A DNA stretch of 64,000 bases from Streptococcus thermophilus (GTDB taxonomy: Bacteria > Actinomycetota > Actinomycetes > Mycobacteriales > Mycobacteriaceae). Both the position numbers and the translations under genes were made by a program. Of this stretch, positions 35,901 through 44,593 are shown piece after piece. The first letter of the stretch is position 1. Each line of letters opens with the position of its first letter. Below the pieces are notes generated by a model that was not told where the DNA came from, made no database searches, and worked only from the letters and a program-made list of their open reading frames with translations. The stretch spans positions 558,001 to 622,000 of the forward strand of contig UYIL01000003.1 of NCBI GenBank assembly GCA_900618065.1, given 5' to 3'.

Positions 35901-36591
35901 GGTGAGAGAGGCGTCGATAAGCGGAAAGCCGGTGTTGGGCATTGGTGGACGCGCACTGGAACCGGTGCACCTGGATGGCCAGCACCTCATCGCCATTGGC
36001 GCCGCGGGTTCTGGCAAATCAACGCTGGTGAACACCGTGATCACGGAAATCGCGCAGCTTCCGCGGGCTGAGGCGCGCATGGTGGTCGTTGATCCGCGGC
36101 GTGTCCACCTGCGGCATGCAGACCACCCGATGATCGCAGCGTACGCGGGTTCCACTGACGCGGCTGCCGCGGCGGTGACGGACACCGTGGCCACGATGAC
36201 TTCACGGTTGCCGGGGTCGGATGTCACGGCGGAGCAGCTCGCTGCCCGCAGCTGGTGGACCGGCCCCGACATTTACCTAGTCATCGACGACCTAGAACTC
36301 GTGCCCGATGAGCACCTGCGCCCGCTTGTCGCGCTGTTGCCCCATGCCCACGACATTGGGCTGCACATCATCGCGGCGCGCAAATTCGGCGGTAGTGGCC
36401 GCGCCTTGCTGTCGCCGTTCCTGTCCACGTTGAAGGATCAGCTTCCGGATGCCGTTGTGCTCTCCGGCAACCGTGACGAAGGCCAGCTTTTCGGTGTCCG
36501 GCCCATGCCGCTCGCGCCGGGGCGCGGAATCTTCGTGCGCAACAACGACAACGCCGGCCCGATCCAGATCGCAGTAGGGGATCCAGCATGA
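32965..36591 (+). CDS. eccC: Type VII secretion ATPase EccC (FtsK/SpoIIIE family)
   Basis: A 1208-residue motor ATPase, with EccCa and EccCb parts in one chain as in ESX-4. Two membrane helices lie at about residues 46-90. Three FtsK-like domains follow, with P-loops GATGSGKSE near 428, GGPQTGKSM near 764 and GAAGSGKST near 1012. LLIVVDEFSELL is the first Walker B. I chose the ATG at 32965 behind GAGGGGGGA; an ATG at 32944 is possible. Two copies of the iterated 11-mer lie in it, one forcing a rare ATA isoleucine codon. It overlaps the next gene by 4 bp. Confidence 0.93.
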   Translation: MLGLDNNPVQTPVSAGHSAEDAPPLPGGNLSAEAVPQAVRRPPEPMMKLIMPVVMVAAIGAMVAIMALSGRGVSPMMMVFPLMMVMGMLTMLNPPERAGDIDESRRVYLRHLDALAEHARRNGDKQRAHVEFFHPHPQALVSAVPTERVWERVDGDSRALEVRVGTGMSALCTPIDVPDPGSPEDLDPVCAVSLRRTVAAVSAVPRVPIIIQLEAFPLVTLAGPTARTVAQSMLTQLAFFHGPELLGVEVVAEGLEYSKWLPHTRDPESAEFSVAFVDAGSPDALVRAEHDCIVVVTEDEDAFVHEDALHLLCGERISAVTAAGTETLGEPDDFSAGAAEYVCRNLAFYRRPEGQAGSAGSGDLLEMLGFDDVDQLAGPAMWPGREGSRQRLTVPIGTEGPGSGGVAVYLDLKESAHGGMGPHGLCIGATGSGKSELLRTLVAALAATHSPEELNFVLVDFKGGATFLGCEGLPHTSAVITNLEDEAILVERMFDAISGELNRRQELLRTAGNFANVTDYTAARMSTRPEMDPLPALLIVVDEFSELLGQHPDFADLFVAVGRLGRSLGVHLLLASQRLEEGKLRGLDSHLSYRIGLRTFSAAESRQVLGIPDAYELPADPGSGYLKAASSEITRFKAAYVSGPLMRRTPAAQGSLAAAGIPEVRIFDGWDPPDTTPVVAGTPDPSTTLLAAIVEAARATAQDRGHSAHRVWLPPLPRRVGIPQVVTRAGKLTAGMGLIDDPYHQRQDPLILDLNVSGGHVAIAGGPQTGKSMAVRTLITSLAATHSTAQVGFYVIDAGSGDLTDLESLPHVAGVAERSDEERVRRVVDEVLGIIENPRGTARCEHTVLAVDGWHSLLAADSKLEDLREPLATIAAEGPAAGVHLVATTQRWGAIRPNVRDIIGTRLEFKLTESMDSVVDRKKQEKLPALPGRGLTPDGMSMLVAATAKEDVAHIAATTVDQPRVPALRVLPGRVSVGQVREASISGKPVLGIGGRALEPVHLDGQHLIAIGAAGSGKSTLVNTVITEIAQLPRAEARMVVVDPRRVHLRHADHPMIAAYAGSTDAAAAAVTDTVATMTSRLPGSDVTAEQLAARSWWTGPDIYLVIDDLELVPDEHLRPLVALLPHAHDIGLHIIAARKFGGSGRALLSPFLSTLKDQLPDAVVLSGNRDEGQLFGVRPMPLAPGRGIFVRNNDNAGPIQIAVGDPA

Positions 36592-37640
36592 CCGCACGCC
36601 TGACTACACCGCAGCTCACGGTGACCATCCGCCCTGACAGTGTCGTCTTTGAAGGTGCAGCCAACGTGCACCGCCACGACAACCCGAGCACCAGCGACAT
36701 CGCCGCCGCAATCTGCAAAGCCTTGGGCAGTGAGCCTGCAGGTGCCCATGTCCACATCGTCGGCGACGAAGAGACCATCGACGACTTGGTTGTTTTGACG
36801 AGTGGATACGACATCGTCCTCACCAGCGAAACCACGAAACGGCGCGGAAAGCACGCGCTGCGCCCCAACGCCGGCGCGGACGCTGCCGAAACCTCCGAAA
36901 CTGCGGAAACGGGTACGAATGCCGCCGCCGATGCCACTGGTGCCTCTGCCGGGTCCGATGCCCATCCGCGGACCACGGAATGGGAAGAGATCACGCTGCG
37001 CCGGCCCACGCTTTACGACGGCTCACGGGAAACCTTCCTGCCCGCAGGCACCCTCCTCGTCCTGGCTGTGACGGTGATCGGCGCGCTCTGCGCCGCTGCC
37101 ATTTGGGCCGTCGCGAGGTCCGGCTCGGATGCGTCTGAGCGGGATCAAGTACACGGGCCTTCCGGTGATGCAGCAACGAGCAAGCGGGCATCGCCCACCG
37201 CCCCGTCCGCTTCTACGCCGCCACCTTCATCTGCGCGTCAACCTGAGTCCGTCACACTCACCCAGGATGGCTTGAGTGTGGAAGTGCCGGTCGGTTTCAC
37301 CCTTGAGCCGGACGAGGACATGTGGCGCGCAACCGGCCCTGATCCAGATTTCCGCTTGCAGCTTGCCGTCGATCCTCTCTACGGGGTGGCGGGGGAGGCG
37401 GTGATCAACCAGGTTGAGCAGGAGATCTTGGCCGATCCTGAGCTGCACGTCACCGAGCGCGACGACCTGAGCATCAGTTATAAGCACATGCTTCCCGACG
37501 GCTCCCATGCCCAATGGCGCGCCTGGATCGACGGCGGCCATCAAATCTCCATCGGCTGCCACACGCGGACCGCTCCTACGACCGTCCAGCAGGCCACATG
37601 CGCCATGGCCAATGATTCGGCCCGGTACAGCCCGCCGTAA
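36588..37640 (+). CDS. Type VII secretion-associated protein (Rv3446c-like C-terminal domain)
   Basis: A 350-residue membrane protein. Residues about 1-80 form a small cytoplasmic domain, an Ala/Glu/Thr-rich linker follows, and a single membrane helix lies at about 151-175 (AGTLLVLAVTVIGALCAAAI). The external domain (about 215-350) contains VTLTQDGLSVEVPVGF and two cysteines (CHTRTAPTTVQQATC), consistent with a disulfide. Position between eccC and the two WXG100 genes matches Rv3446c of ESX-4. Start overlaps eccC by ATGA. Confidence 0.82.
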   Translation: MTARLTTPQLTVTIRPDSVVFEGAANVHRHDNPSTSDIAAAICKALGSEPAGAHVHIVGDEETIDDLVVLTSGYDIVLTSETTKRRGKHALRPNAGADAAETSETAETGTNAAADATGASAGSDAHPRTTEWEEITLRRPTLYDGSRETFLPAGTLLVLAVTVIGALCAAAIWAVARSGSDASERDQVHGPSGDAATSKRASPTAPSASTPPPSSARQPESVTLTQDGLSVEVPVGFTLEPDEDMWRATGPDPDFRLQLAVDPLYGVAGEAVINQVEQEILADPELHVTERDDLSISYKHMLPDGSHAQWRAWIDGGHQISIGCHTRTAPTTVQQATCAMANDSARYSPP

Positions 37641-37846
37641 TTGTTCCGCGAAAGGGCAGGTACCGGCCTGCACGGAGAAATTGTCCAGAAATTTTTCCAC
37701 GTCGAGGGAACCGAACAGGCCCCTTCGGCAGTCCAATAAGGGTGGAAAGGTCACGAACGGCCCGCAAAGGTGCTTCACCGACTATGCGCCTCGTGCCCGG
37801 ACCGGCCTTCTGTCCGCTAATCCACACACCAATATCGGGGGTAAAC

Positions 37847-38164
37847 ATGAGCAACATGAGAACAGAAGCCGACGTGATGCGCGCCGCCGCGAAACACGTC
37901 GACACTACTAATGACGAGATCAACGTCGAACTCAACCGTCTGCAGGGCCTCGCCCAAGAGTCCCGTGGCTACTGGGGCGGCACCGCGCAGGTCAGCTTCA
38001 ACGAGTTGATGGAGCGTTTCGACGACGCTGAGCGCCGTCTGGGTGAGGCGCTGAGCGCTATTGCAACGAACATCCGCGACAACGCAGGTAACTACGAAGA
38101 CGTTGAGGCCACGAACGCGGATGGCTTCTCGTCCATCTCGCCGTCTGCAGGTCTGGCCCTGTAG
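37847..38164 (+). CDS. WXG100-family protein (EsxU-like)
   Basis: A 105-residue ESX substrate, a helical hairpin with Trp43-Gly-Gly in GYWGGTA at the turn. It would pair with the next product as a heterodimer and be exported by EccC. The ATG at 37847 follows ATCGGGGG. The C-terminus (ADGFSSISPSAGLAL) lacks a clear YxxxD/E export signal. By position it corresponds to esxU of ESX-4. Confidence 0.88.
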   Translation: MSNMRTEADVMRAAAKHVDTTNDEINVELNRLQGLAQESRGYWGGTAQVSFNELMERFDDAERRLGEALSAIATNIRDNAGNYEDVEATNADGFSSISPSAGLAL

Positions 38165-38228
38165 CGCCACCGAGAAAAACTTCTGAGTTCAATCACCGAG
38201 TTCAACTACCGAGTTCAAGGAGAACACT

Positions 38229-38516
38229 ATGACCGTCATCAAATACGCATTCAACTCAATCTCGAATACCTCCCAGGACATCTTGCAGTCGTCCCGCGAG
38301 ATCAACGGTCGGCTCGAAGAGCTGAAAGCACAGCTGCGCCCGATGGTCGACAGCTGGGACGGCGACGCCGCTGAGGCGTACCAGCTCCACCAGTCCAAGT
38401 GGGACGCCGCGGCAGAGGAGTTGAACGAGATCCTCACCACCATCGGCAACACCGTTGAAAACGGCAACTCGCGGATGAAGTCCGTCAACACCGCCGCTGC
38501 TAACAGCTGGGCTTAG
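38229..38516 (+). CDS. WXG100-family protein (EsxT-like)
   Basis: A 95-residue ESX partner protein with the Trp43-Asp-Gly turn in DSWDGDAAEAY and helices on both sides. Together with the upstream WXG100 gene, 64 bp away, it forms the predicted secreted heterodimer. CAAGGAGAAC precedes the ATG. A strong terminator lies 154 bp downstream and ends the eccC operon. By position it corresponds to esxT. Confidence 0.9.
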   Translation: MTVIKYAFNSISNTSQDILQSSREINGRLEELKAQLRPMVDSWDGDAAEAYQLHQSKWDAAAEELNEILTTIGNTVENGNSRMKSVNTAAANSWA

Positions 38517-38669
38517 CGCCACCACGTACATGGCCGTTGCCCTTCTGAAAGCGCCTGATCAGCACTGACCCGTTCTCATTCGGTTGGCGTGAGCTGATGC
38601 GGCGCTGAGCACCAACGCATGGCACCGATCCATACCGCGGACGGAAGGGGGGGCATCGGTTTTCGTCAA

Positions 38670-38704
38670 CGCCGCCACAGGGATGACTCTGTGGCGGCGT
38701 TTTG
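38670..38704 (+). terminator. Intrinsic terminator after the esx pair
   Basis: CGCCGCCACAG and CTGTGGCGGCG form a perfect 11-bp stem with an 8-nt loop, followed by TTTTGG. Clear rho-independent terminator. Confidence 0.92.
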
Positions 38705-38783
38705 GTGTTTCGGCAGGTGGTGCTCTATGGTTAACGGTCTGTGTGTTGTCTCCGACCGGCACTCGCTTTGCAGTAGCTGGTCA

Positions 38784-38822
38784 CCTCACATCCGGGTCTC
38801 CACCGGCCGCCGGAATGTGAGG
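38784..38822 (+). promoter_or_regulatory. Hairpin in the 5' leader of rplM-rpsI
   Basis: CCTCACATCCGG pairs with CCGGAATGTGAGG (one bulge) across a GC-rich loop, 56 bp before rplM. No T-run follows. Between the upstream terminator and rplM there is no gene, so this lies in the rplM leader. It might be an autoregulatory structure for L13 or S9. Inference only. Confidence 0.5.
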
Positions 38823-38878
38823 GGGAGCGGGCGCACATGGCCGGCAGCCTCTAGATACAGACTTCAAGGAGTCCGTCT

Positions 38879-39322
38879 ATGTCTACTTACCACCCGAAGA
38901 GCGGTGACATTACCCGTCAGTGGTACGTCATCGACGCTACCGACGTGGTGCTGGGCAAGCTTGCTTCTACCGTGGCAGACCTGCTGCGCGGTAAGCACAA
39001 GCCGCAGTTCGCACCGAACGTCGACACCGGCGACCACGTCATCGTGATCAACGCCGACAAGGTCCACATTTCGTCCAACAAGCGCGATCGTGAGATGCGC
39101 TACCGCCACTCCGGTTACCCGGGTGGTCTGAAGTCCATGACCCTGGGCCGTGCTCTCGACGAGCGTGCGGACCGCGTCATCGAAGAGGCTGTCAAGGGCA
39201 TGATGCCGCACAACCGCCTCTCCCGTGAGTCCATTAAGAAGCTTCACGTCTACGTCGGTGCCGAGCACCCACACGAGGCGCAGAAGCCCGAGAACTTCGA
39301 GCTTAAGCAGGTGGCGCAGTAA
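38879..39322 (+). CDS. rplM: 50S ribosomal protein L13
   Basis: L13, 147 residues, with [44 protein letters not shown] and [20 protein letters not shown]. It is an early 50S assembly protein. CAAGGAGTCC precedes the ATG. Its stop codon overlaps the rpsI ATG by one base. Confidence 0.97.
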   Translation: MSTYHPKSGDITRQWYVIDATDVVLGKLASTVADLLRGKHKPQFAPNVDTGDHVIVINADKVHISSNKRDREMRYRHSGYPGGLKSMTLGRALDERADRVIEEAVKGMMPHNRLSRESIKKLHVYVGAEHPHEAQKPENFELKQVAQ

Positions 39323-39888
39323 TGACCGAGCCGAACAACACCCCCGAGAACATCGCTGACGCAGCCCCTGAGGCTGACCTCACCGACATCGATGCCGCAA
39401 CCGCAGCGACCGAGGAATTCAACTACACCATCGGCGACGCTGTTGCGGTCGAGGACGAGACCGCTGGCGCTGAGGAGACCGTCGAGGTCGCGTCCTTCCA
39501 CGAGGGCCCGATCCAGACCGTCGGCCGCCGTAAGCGCGCCATTGCCCGCGTCACCGTCGTCGAAGGCGAGGGCAAGATCACGGTCAACGGCCGCGAGTTC
39601 GAGGACTACTTCCCGAACAAGCTGCACCAGCAGGACATCCTGTCCCCGCTGACCCTGCTGGAGCGCGATGGCCAGTTCAACATCAAGGCCAACATCAACG
39701 GTGGCGGCCCGACCGGCCAGGCTGGTGCTCTGCGCCTAGCCATTGCCCGCGCCCTGAACGTGTACAACCCGGCTGAGCGCCCGACCCTGAAGAAGGCCGG
39801 CTACCTCACCCGTGACGCACGTGCCGTCGAGCGCAAGAAGGCTGGTCTGCACAAGGCCCGCCGCGCACCGCAGTACTCCAAGCGTTAA
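39322..39888 (+). CDS. rpsI: 30S ribosomal protein S9 with acidic N-terminal extension
   Basis: S9, 188 residues, about 58 longer than the E. coli protein. The core starts at about residue 60 ([21 protein letters not shown]) and ends in the conserved RRAPQYSKR, whose arginine touches P-site tRNA. The extra N-terminus is acidic ([19 protein letters not shown]), common in actinobacteria. Followed by a terminator. Confidence 0.97.
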   Translation: MTEPNNTPENIADAAPEADLTDIDAATAATEEFNYTIGDAVAVEDETAGAEETVEVASFHEGPIQTVGRRKRAIARVTVVEGEGKITVNGREFEDYFPNKLHQQDILSPLTLLERDGQFNIKANINGGGPTGQAGALRLAIARALNVYNPAERPTLKKAGYLTRDARAVERKKAGLHKARRAPQYSKR

Positions 39889-39907
39889 TCGCGGTTACTG
39901 CTGCCAC

Positions 39908-39946
39908 AGCGCCGTCACCCATTCCGGGTGGCGGCGCTTTTTCCTT
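39908..39946 (+). terminator. Intrinsic terminator after rpsI
   Basis: AGCGCCGTCACCC pairs with GGGTGGCGGCGCT (one G-T pair), then TTTTTCC. Strong terminator before glmM. Confidence 0.92.
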
Positions 39947-39980
39947 AGCAGCGCATTACCAACCTGAAAATCACCTAAGG

Positions 39981-39986
39981 CATAAT
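39981..39986 (+). promoter_or_regulatory. -10 box of a leaderless glmM promoter
   Basis: CATAAT lies 8 nt before the glmM ATG and there is no ribosome site in between, so the transcript probably starts at the start codon. Confidence 0.55.
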
Positions 39987-39994
39987 AGATTCTC

Positions 39995-41338
39995 ATGACT
40001 CGACTGTTTGGAACTGACGGTGTCCGTGGCTTGGCCAATGAAGCTCTGACCGCGCCTTTAGCGCTGAAGCTGGGCCAGGCGGCGGCCACGGTGTTGACGC
40101 AGACGAAGCGTTCCGACCAGCGTCGGGCGACCGCCATCATCGGCCGCGACCCGCGCGTGTCGGGGGAGATGCTGGCGGCGGCAATGGCTGCCGGCATGGC
40201 GTCGAAAGGCGTGGACGTGCTCCGCGTCGGTGTTATCCCAACGCCGGGCTTGGCATTCCTCACCGACGACTACGGCGCGGATATCGGCGTGATGATCTCC
40301 GCGTCCCACAACCCCATGCCGGACAACGGCATCAAGTTCTTCTCCGCCGGCGGCAAGAAGCTTCCAGACGACGTGGAGAACGACATCGAGCTGGAAATGG
40401 CCAACCTTAACGAAGGTGGGCCGACAGGCACCGGCATTGGCCGCATTATCGAGGAGTCACCGGAGGCCCACGACCGCTACCTGGACCACCTCAACGCGTC
40501 GGTGACCACCCGCCTTAACGGCCTCACGGTCGTTGTGGACTGCGCCAACGGCGCCGCCTCCCGACTTGCGCCGGAGGCCTACGCAGAAGCCGGGGCGAAG
40601 GTCATCCCGATCTTCAACAAGCCCAACGCCTTCAATATCAACGACAACTGCGGATCTACTCACATCTCCCAGGTGCAAAAAGCCGTTGTCGAGCACGGCG
40701 CTGATTTGGGCCTGGCCCACGACGGCGATGCCGACCGCTGCCTGGCTGTCGATGCCGAGGGCAATGTTGTCGATGGCGACCAAATTATGGCGATTTTGGC
40801 TCTGGGGCTGAAAGAGAAGTCGTCGTTACGCAAAAACACACTCGTGGCTACCGTGATGAGCAACCTCGGACTGAAACTCGCCATGGAGCGCGAGGGTATC
40901 GCTGTTCGGGAGACGAAGGTGGGCGACCGCTACGTGCTCGAGGAACTCGCGCGCGGTGATTATTCACTCGGTGGGGAGCAGTCCGGCCACATCGTGTTGC
41001 CGTCCCGCGCGACGACGGGCGATGGAACGTTGAGCGGCCTGATGATCATGGAGCGCATGGTTGAAACCGGCGCGACCTTGAAGGAGCTGGCCAGCGTGAT
41101 GACGGTGCTGCCGCAGGTGCTCATCAACGTGCCCGTCTCCGACAAATCACTCATTTTGGACAACCCAGAAGTCAAGGAAGCGACCGCCGCAGCGGAGGCT
41201 GAGCTTGGCTCCAGCGGCCGCGTGCTGCTGCGCCCTTCCGGCACCGAAGAGCTCTTCCGCGTCATGGTGGAAGCAACGGAGGAGGAACAGGCACGCAAGG
41301 TGGCGGGCAAGCTTGCCGCCACGGTTGCCTCTGTCTAG
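39995..41338 (+). CDS. glmM: Phosphoglucosamine mutase
   Basis: A 447-residue enzyme that converts glucosamine-6-phosphate to glucosamine-1-phosphate for UDP-GlcNAc and thus peptidoglycan. It begins [15 protein letters not shown]; the phosphoserine is Ser104 in [11 protein letters not shown], the metal site is DGDADRC, and the substrate loops GGEQSGHI and [12 protein letters not shown] follow. The upstream partner glmS lies 3.3 kb away. Confidence 0.97.
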   Translation: MTRLFGTDGVRGLANEALTAPLALKLGQAAATVLTQTKRSDQRRATAIIGRDPRVSGEMLAAAMAAGMASKGVDVLRVGVIPTPGLAFLTDDYGADIGVMISASHNPMPDNGIKFFSAGGKKLPDDVENDIELEMANLNEGGPTGTGIGRIIEESPEAHDRYLDHLNASVTTRLNGLTVVVDCANGAASRLAPEAYAEAGAKVIPIFNKPNAFNINDNCGSTHISQVQKAVVEHGADLGLAHDGDADRCLAVDAEGNVVDGDQIMAILALGLKEKSSLRKNTLVATVMSNLGLKLAMEREGIAVRETKVGDRYVLEELARGDYSLGGEQSGHIVLPSRATTGDGTLSGLMIMERMVETGATLKELASVMTVLPQVLINVPVSDKSLILDNPEVKEATAAAEAELGSSGRVLLRPSGTEELFRVMVEATEEEQARKVAGKLAATVASV

Positions 41339-41469
41339 CGCGGGTGCGCTGAAAATGTCTTAAAGTTATTGGGGCAACAGGGAACCAAAGGGGGGTCCGC
41401 GGCAGTCTAACTCCGTGTGAGGATTTCGACTACCGCATGCGCGGCTTCATTTACACGGGGGGATTGAAC

Positions 41470-41790
41470 GTGAACGCAGGTTTAGAGCTGGACACTGATG
41501 ATGCTCGGGACAGGCTGAACAAGGCGATTTCGCATTACACCGAAGCGGTGGACCGATTGAGTAAGCGGAGGCCGAGTGTGGATTCCGCCTGTTTGGGGGA
41601 GGGATTCACCGGCGACGCAGAGCGTTTGGGGGCCGCTTTGAGTGCGGTCCACGACAACACTCTCGCGCACTTGCAGGCGAGAGTGAAGCACTACGAGGAC
41701 ATTCTTGCACTCACCGACGATGTTGAATCCGCTGATGATGACAACGCCGCCGACATCACCGCCGTGTTGAGGAGCTCCGACCGTGGGTAA
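41470..41790 (+). CDS. Small helical protein, Rv3440c-like by position
   Basis: A 106-residue acidic, helical protein of unknown function. The heptad-like spacing in DDARDRLNKAISHYTEAVDRLSKR and the helix VHDNTLAHLQARVKHYEDIL suggest an Esx-like two-helix fold, but there is no WXG; a CLGEGF sits in the turn position. I prefer the GTG at 41470 behind CGGGGGGA; the frame is open to an ATG at 41437. It overlaps the next gene by 8 bp. In M. tuberculosis a similarly sized gene follows glmM. Confidence 0.65.
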   Translation: MNAGLELDTDDARDRLNKAISHYTEAVDRLSKRRPSVDSACLGEGFTGDAERLGAALSAVHDNTLAHLQARVKHYEDILALTDDVESADDDNAADITAVLRSSDRG

Positions 41791-43378
41791 CGAGTTGGTC
41801 AAAGACCGCCTCAACTCGGTGGCGGATCAAGCGGCCACAGTGCCCGGCATTTCGGATGAGACTGTTACCGCGATTAACACCAAGGTGGGGTCCATTTCTC
41901 AGAAGCTGGACTGGACTAAAGGCAAAGACACCAGTGCGCTGACTGCCGAAGTCGCCCATGTCAACCCCAAAGATTCCCCGCCAGACGGCAAGCCTCGCTC
42001 CGGCGGACGCGTTGGTGGTGGAGGAACCTTGGGCTTGATCTTCGATATGGGGATGCTTCTGTATGACGCGTTCCGGTCCGGCCAGGGCGAATGGTTCCGC
42101 GACATCGGAATCACAGATCGCGAAAACCGCCTCGATGAAGACCAGTTGGAGTTGGACCGCTGCCTCGATGATCTGTGCAAGCAAACGCAGGACTGCGTTG
42201 ACGCGGTCGATGAGATTGACTCCAATGCGGAAGACGGCGTGCTGGCCATTCTCGATCGTGTCCTCTGGTTCATCGGAATTGTAAAGTGGGGGCTGTTTTC
42301 GAGCTTCGGAAGCTCCGTTGGCGTGGTGGTCCTGTTCTCACTGGGCCGTGTCGAGAACACCATCGAAGACCGTAACAAGACCATGGGTAAGTGCTGGGAG
42401 AGCCTGGAAAGCGTGTACGACGATGTATGCAAAACCCACCCCGCGCCCTTGACTGATCATTACTCGTCCGCGGAGGACGCAGCCACCCGGCCCGACCGGG
42501 AGGTACCCGGACCAGAACAGCACGAACAACCGGCAAATGAGCCACCTATAACCGGCTCGGCGGAACCACCGGTGAAACCAGCAGGCGTCCAGCCAGCACC
42601 TGCCCCAGCACCCACTCCAGGTCCCGCTCCTGCTTCTACTCCAAGCGCAGTTTCGGCTGCCGCACCAGCTTCTGCACCGCTTGAAGTTCCGCGCATGGAA
42701 GCTCCACCAGCACCAACTATTCCGACGAGCGTGGCAACCACACCCGCAGGCTTCGCAGCTGGTGCTGGCGCGGCGAACTTTAATGTCAATGTCAACGTCA
42801 GCGTCGGCGGTGATCTTGGCAGTTCCGCAACGGGTTCAGGGGTGTTCGCGCCACCGGAACCGCCAACCCCACCGGCACCGTCAGCTCTTCCAGCTCAGCT
42901 GGCCCCTCCTGCCTTACCAGCGCTGCCATCCCTTCCCTCTGTCCCGCCGGTTGGGCCTGCAGGCCAGTGCGCGATCGGGCAGTTCATTGCCGGGGTGGAG
43001 GAGATCAAGCAGATGGTGATGGACTGCCTGCCGGAGGCGGAGGTCCCGCCGGAGACCGGCTGCGAGTGCTCGCCAGAGGAACCGGCGAACAATTCAGAGG
43101 ACTCGCCTGAAAAACCAGCCCCGGAAGCGCCAGCACCTGACGAACCCGCTACTGAGAAGCCAGCCCCACCGCCTGAGCTCGCTGAGGTCAAAGAACCCCC
43201 GCCACCGCCGAAACAGTCAGTGGCACCCGCTGGTGCGGGAGAAATCGGCGGACCAAACGACATTGCACCGCCGGAGCCGAAGACACCGACGGATGCACCT
43301 GCTTCAAGCCCCGAGCCCGGCGACACCGACAACCATTCTGACAACGACGAGCGCACCAGGAAGACGAGGACGTGGTGA
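41783..43378 (+). CDS. Large Pro/Ala-rich protein with hydrophobic segment, Rv3439c-like by position
   Basis: A 531-residue protein of unknown function. Residues 1-70 are helical and Gly-bounded, then a hydrophobic GGTLGLIFDMGMLLYDAF follows. A cysteine-containing helical region (about 110-215; DRCLDDLCKQTQDC) holds the possible membrane segment LWFIGIVKWGLFSSFGSSVGVVVLF. From 230 on it is a Pro/Ala/Glu-rich disordered tail broken by a beta-like NFNVNVNVSVGGD and a CAIGQFIAGVEEIKQMVMDC helix with a CEC motif. The start is GTG at 41783. M. tuberculosis Rv3439c, also Ala/Pro-rich, occupies the same place. It may be a secreted or wall-spanning effector. Confidence 0.65.
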   Translation: MGNELVKDRLNSVADQAATVPGISDETVTAINTKVGSISQKLDWTKGKDTSALTAEVAHVNPKDSPPDGKPRSGGRVGGGGTLGLIFDMGMLLYDAFRSGQGEWFRDIGITDRENRLDEDQLELDRCLDDLCKQTQDCVDAVDEIDSNAEDGVLAILDRVLWFIGIVKWGLFSSFGSSVGVVVLFSLGRVENTIEDRNKTMGKCWESLESVYDDVCKTHPAPLTDHYSSAEDAATRPDREVPGPEQHEQPANEPPITGSAEPPVKPAGVQPAPAPAPTPGPAPASTPSAVSAAAPASAPLEVPRMEAPPAPTIPTSVATTPAGFAAGAGAANFNVNVNVSVGGDLGSSATGSGVFAPPEPPTPPAPSALPAQLAPPALPALPSLPSVPPVGPAGQCAIGQFIAGVEEIKQMVMDCLPEAEVPPETGCECSPEEPANNSEDSPEKPAPEAPAPDEPATEKPAPPPELAEVKEPPPPPKQSVAPAGAGEIGGPNDIAPPEPKTPTDAPASSPEPGDTDNHSDNDERTRKTRTW

Positions 43379-43632
43379 TGGACTTCAAGGATTTTGTCGA
43401 CCAGTTCAACCAGCGCACCGCGCGCCGCATGGCCGAGTTCGAGCTGGTGCTGCAGCAGACACAACAACAGATGGAGCAAACTGCACGGCAACAGGCTCTC
43501 GCCAAAGAGATGAATATCCAGAAGCCGCCAGCAGCCACACCGCGCGGAGGTTATCGTGGTGTCCGGCACGGCAAAGTGCAGGGTGTGCTGCGGAGAGAAG
43601 GACCGACAGGGGCCGGGCCCGGGCAGACCTAA
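43378..43632 (+). CDS. Small Gln-rich coiled-coil protein
   Basis: An 84-residue protein; residues 1-45 form a strongly helical, Gln-rich segment (FELVLQQTQQQMEQTARQQ) and the rest is a basic, Gly-rich tail (GGYRGVRHGKVQGVLRREG). Its ATG overlaps the stop codon of the large Pro-rich gene (TGATG), so it is translationally coupled. Third gene of the cluster. Function unknown; possibly a chaperone or partner of the large protein. Confidence 0.6.
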   Translation: MDFKDFVDQFNQRTARRMAEFELVLQQTQQQMEQTARQQALAKEMNIQKPPAATPRGGYRGVRHGKVQGVLRREGPTGAGPGQT

Positions 43633-43666
43633 CACCTAGCGCCGAGCACCAGGGCTCATACCGGAG

Positions 43667-44578
43667 CTAGAAGATGCTCTTGGTGTCGGAGCGCGCAAAC
43701 CCGGCGTGGTCGGCCAAGTCCTTGCCGAAAATGGATTCCACGCCCTTGCCGGCGGCATCCATCTCAGAGAAGTCTGCGTACTTCTTCTCGTCAGCGAGCT
43801 GGTGCAGGAAGAATCCGGTCAAAAGACCACGAATGGTTTCCTGAACGCTGCTCTTAGACTTGCCCACACCGAGCAGCATCTTGCGGAAGTTGTCCTCACT
43901 CAGCGCCTGCTGGTTGCCCTTCTTCACGGTGCGGTACGCGACGGGGCCGGCCCAGTTGTAGGCCAGCTTGGCGGGGTTGCCCGGGTCGAAGATGGCATCC
44001 GAGTCCTCGTCGGGGCCGATGATCAGGCCCGGTTTGAACAGGGTGCGAGATGCCTCCACAGCAGAGGGGGCGACAGATGCCGGGTAGACAGGTGCAACTG
44101 CCTTGACCTTGTCGTTGTCCACGCTGGCGAGGACGGCGCAGCCGCCGCCCATGCCGTGGCCGGCCACACCGAGCTTGTTCGGGGAGACGGTCACGTTGCC
44201 GTTGCCCATCCGCACGCCACCGAGGATCTGCAGGCAGGTTTCCAGGTCGGCGGCGTAACCGGCGTGGTTCGGGTTGAAACCGCGCTCCGTGTCCGGCACG
44301 GCGACTGCGATGCCCCAGCTAGCCAGGTGGCGCAGCGTCTTTTCGTAATTGGCGGCGCTCTTCATCCAGTCGTGGCCGAAAGCCACGCCGGGGATGGCGG
44401 TGCCTTCCGCAGGCACGTACACCTTGCCGGGCAAGCCGGTGTAGCCGAGGTCGCCCTCCATGACGCGGTAGGGGCCTCGCTTGGACAGTTCGCTGAGCTT
44501 CTTCAAGTTCGCAGACACGCCCCCAAGACTACTGCATACGCCGGGCGGAGGGAGCAGCTGACGTGGGTTAGTAGCCAT
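43667..44578 (-). CDS. Alpha/beta-hydrolase-like protein lacking the nucleophile serine
   Basis: A 303-residue protein of the dienelactone hydrolase/PET-hydrolase-like fold: GVAFGHDWMKSAANYEKTLRHLASWGIAVAVPD, then the nucleophile-elbow region KLGVAGHGMGGGCAVLAS. The usual GHSMGG serine is replaced by Gly141, so normal serine-hydrolase chemistry should not work. The rest of the fold looks intact. The start at 44578 gives 20 extra residues before a better-conserved part; no ribosome site is visible. It is divergent from glmS with 28 bp between, and matches Rv3438 by position. Confidence 0.75.
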   Translation of the reverse strand: MATNPRQLLPPPGVCSSLGGVSANLKKLSELSKRGPYRVMEGDLGYTGLPGKVYVPAEGTAIPGVAFGHDWMKSAANYEKTLRHLASWGIAVAVPDTERGFNPNHAGYAADLETCLQILGGVRMGNGNVTVSPNKLGVAGHGMGGGCAVLASVDNDKVKAVAPVYPASVAPSAVEASRTLFKPGLIIGPDEDSDAIFDPGNPAKLAYNWAGPVAYRTVKKGNQQALSEDNFRKMLLGVGKSKSSVQETIRGLLTGFFLHQLADEKKYADFSEMDAAGKGVESIFGKDLADHAGFARSDTKSIF

Positions 44579-44593
44579 GGGTCAGACATGGTT

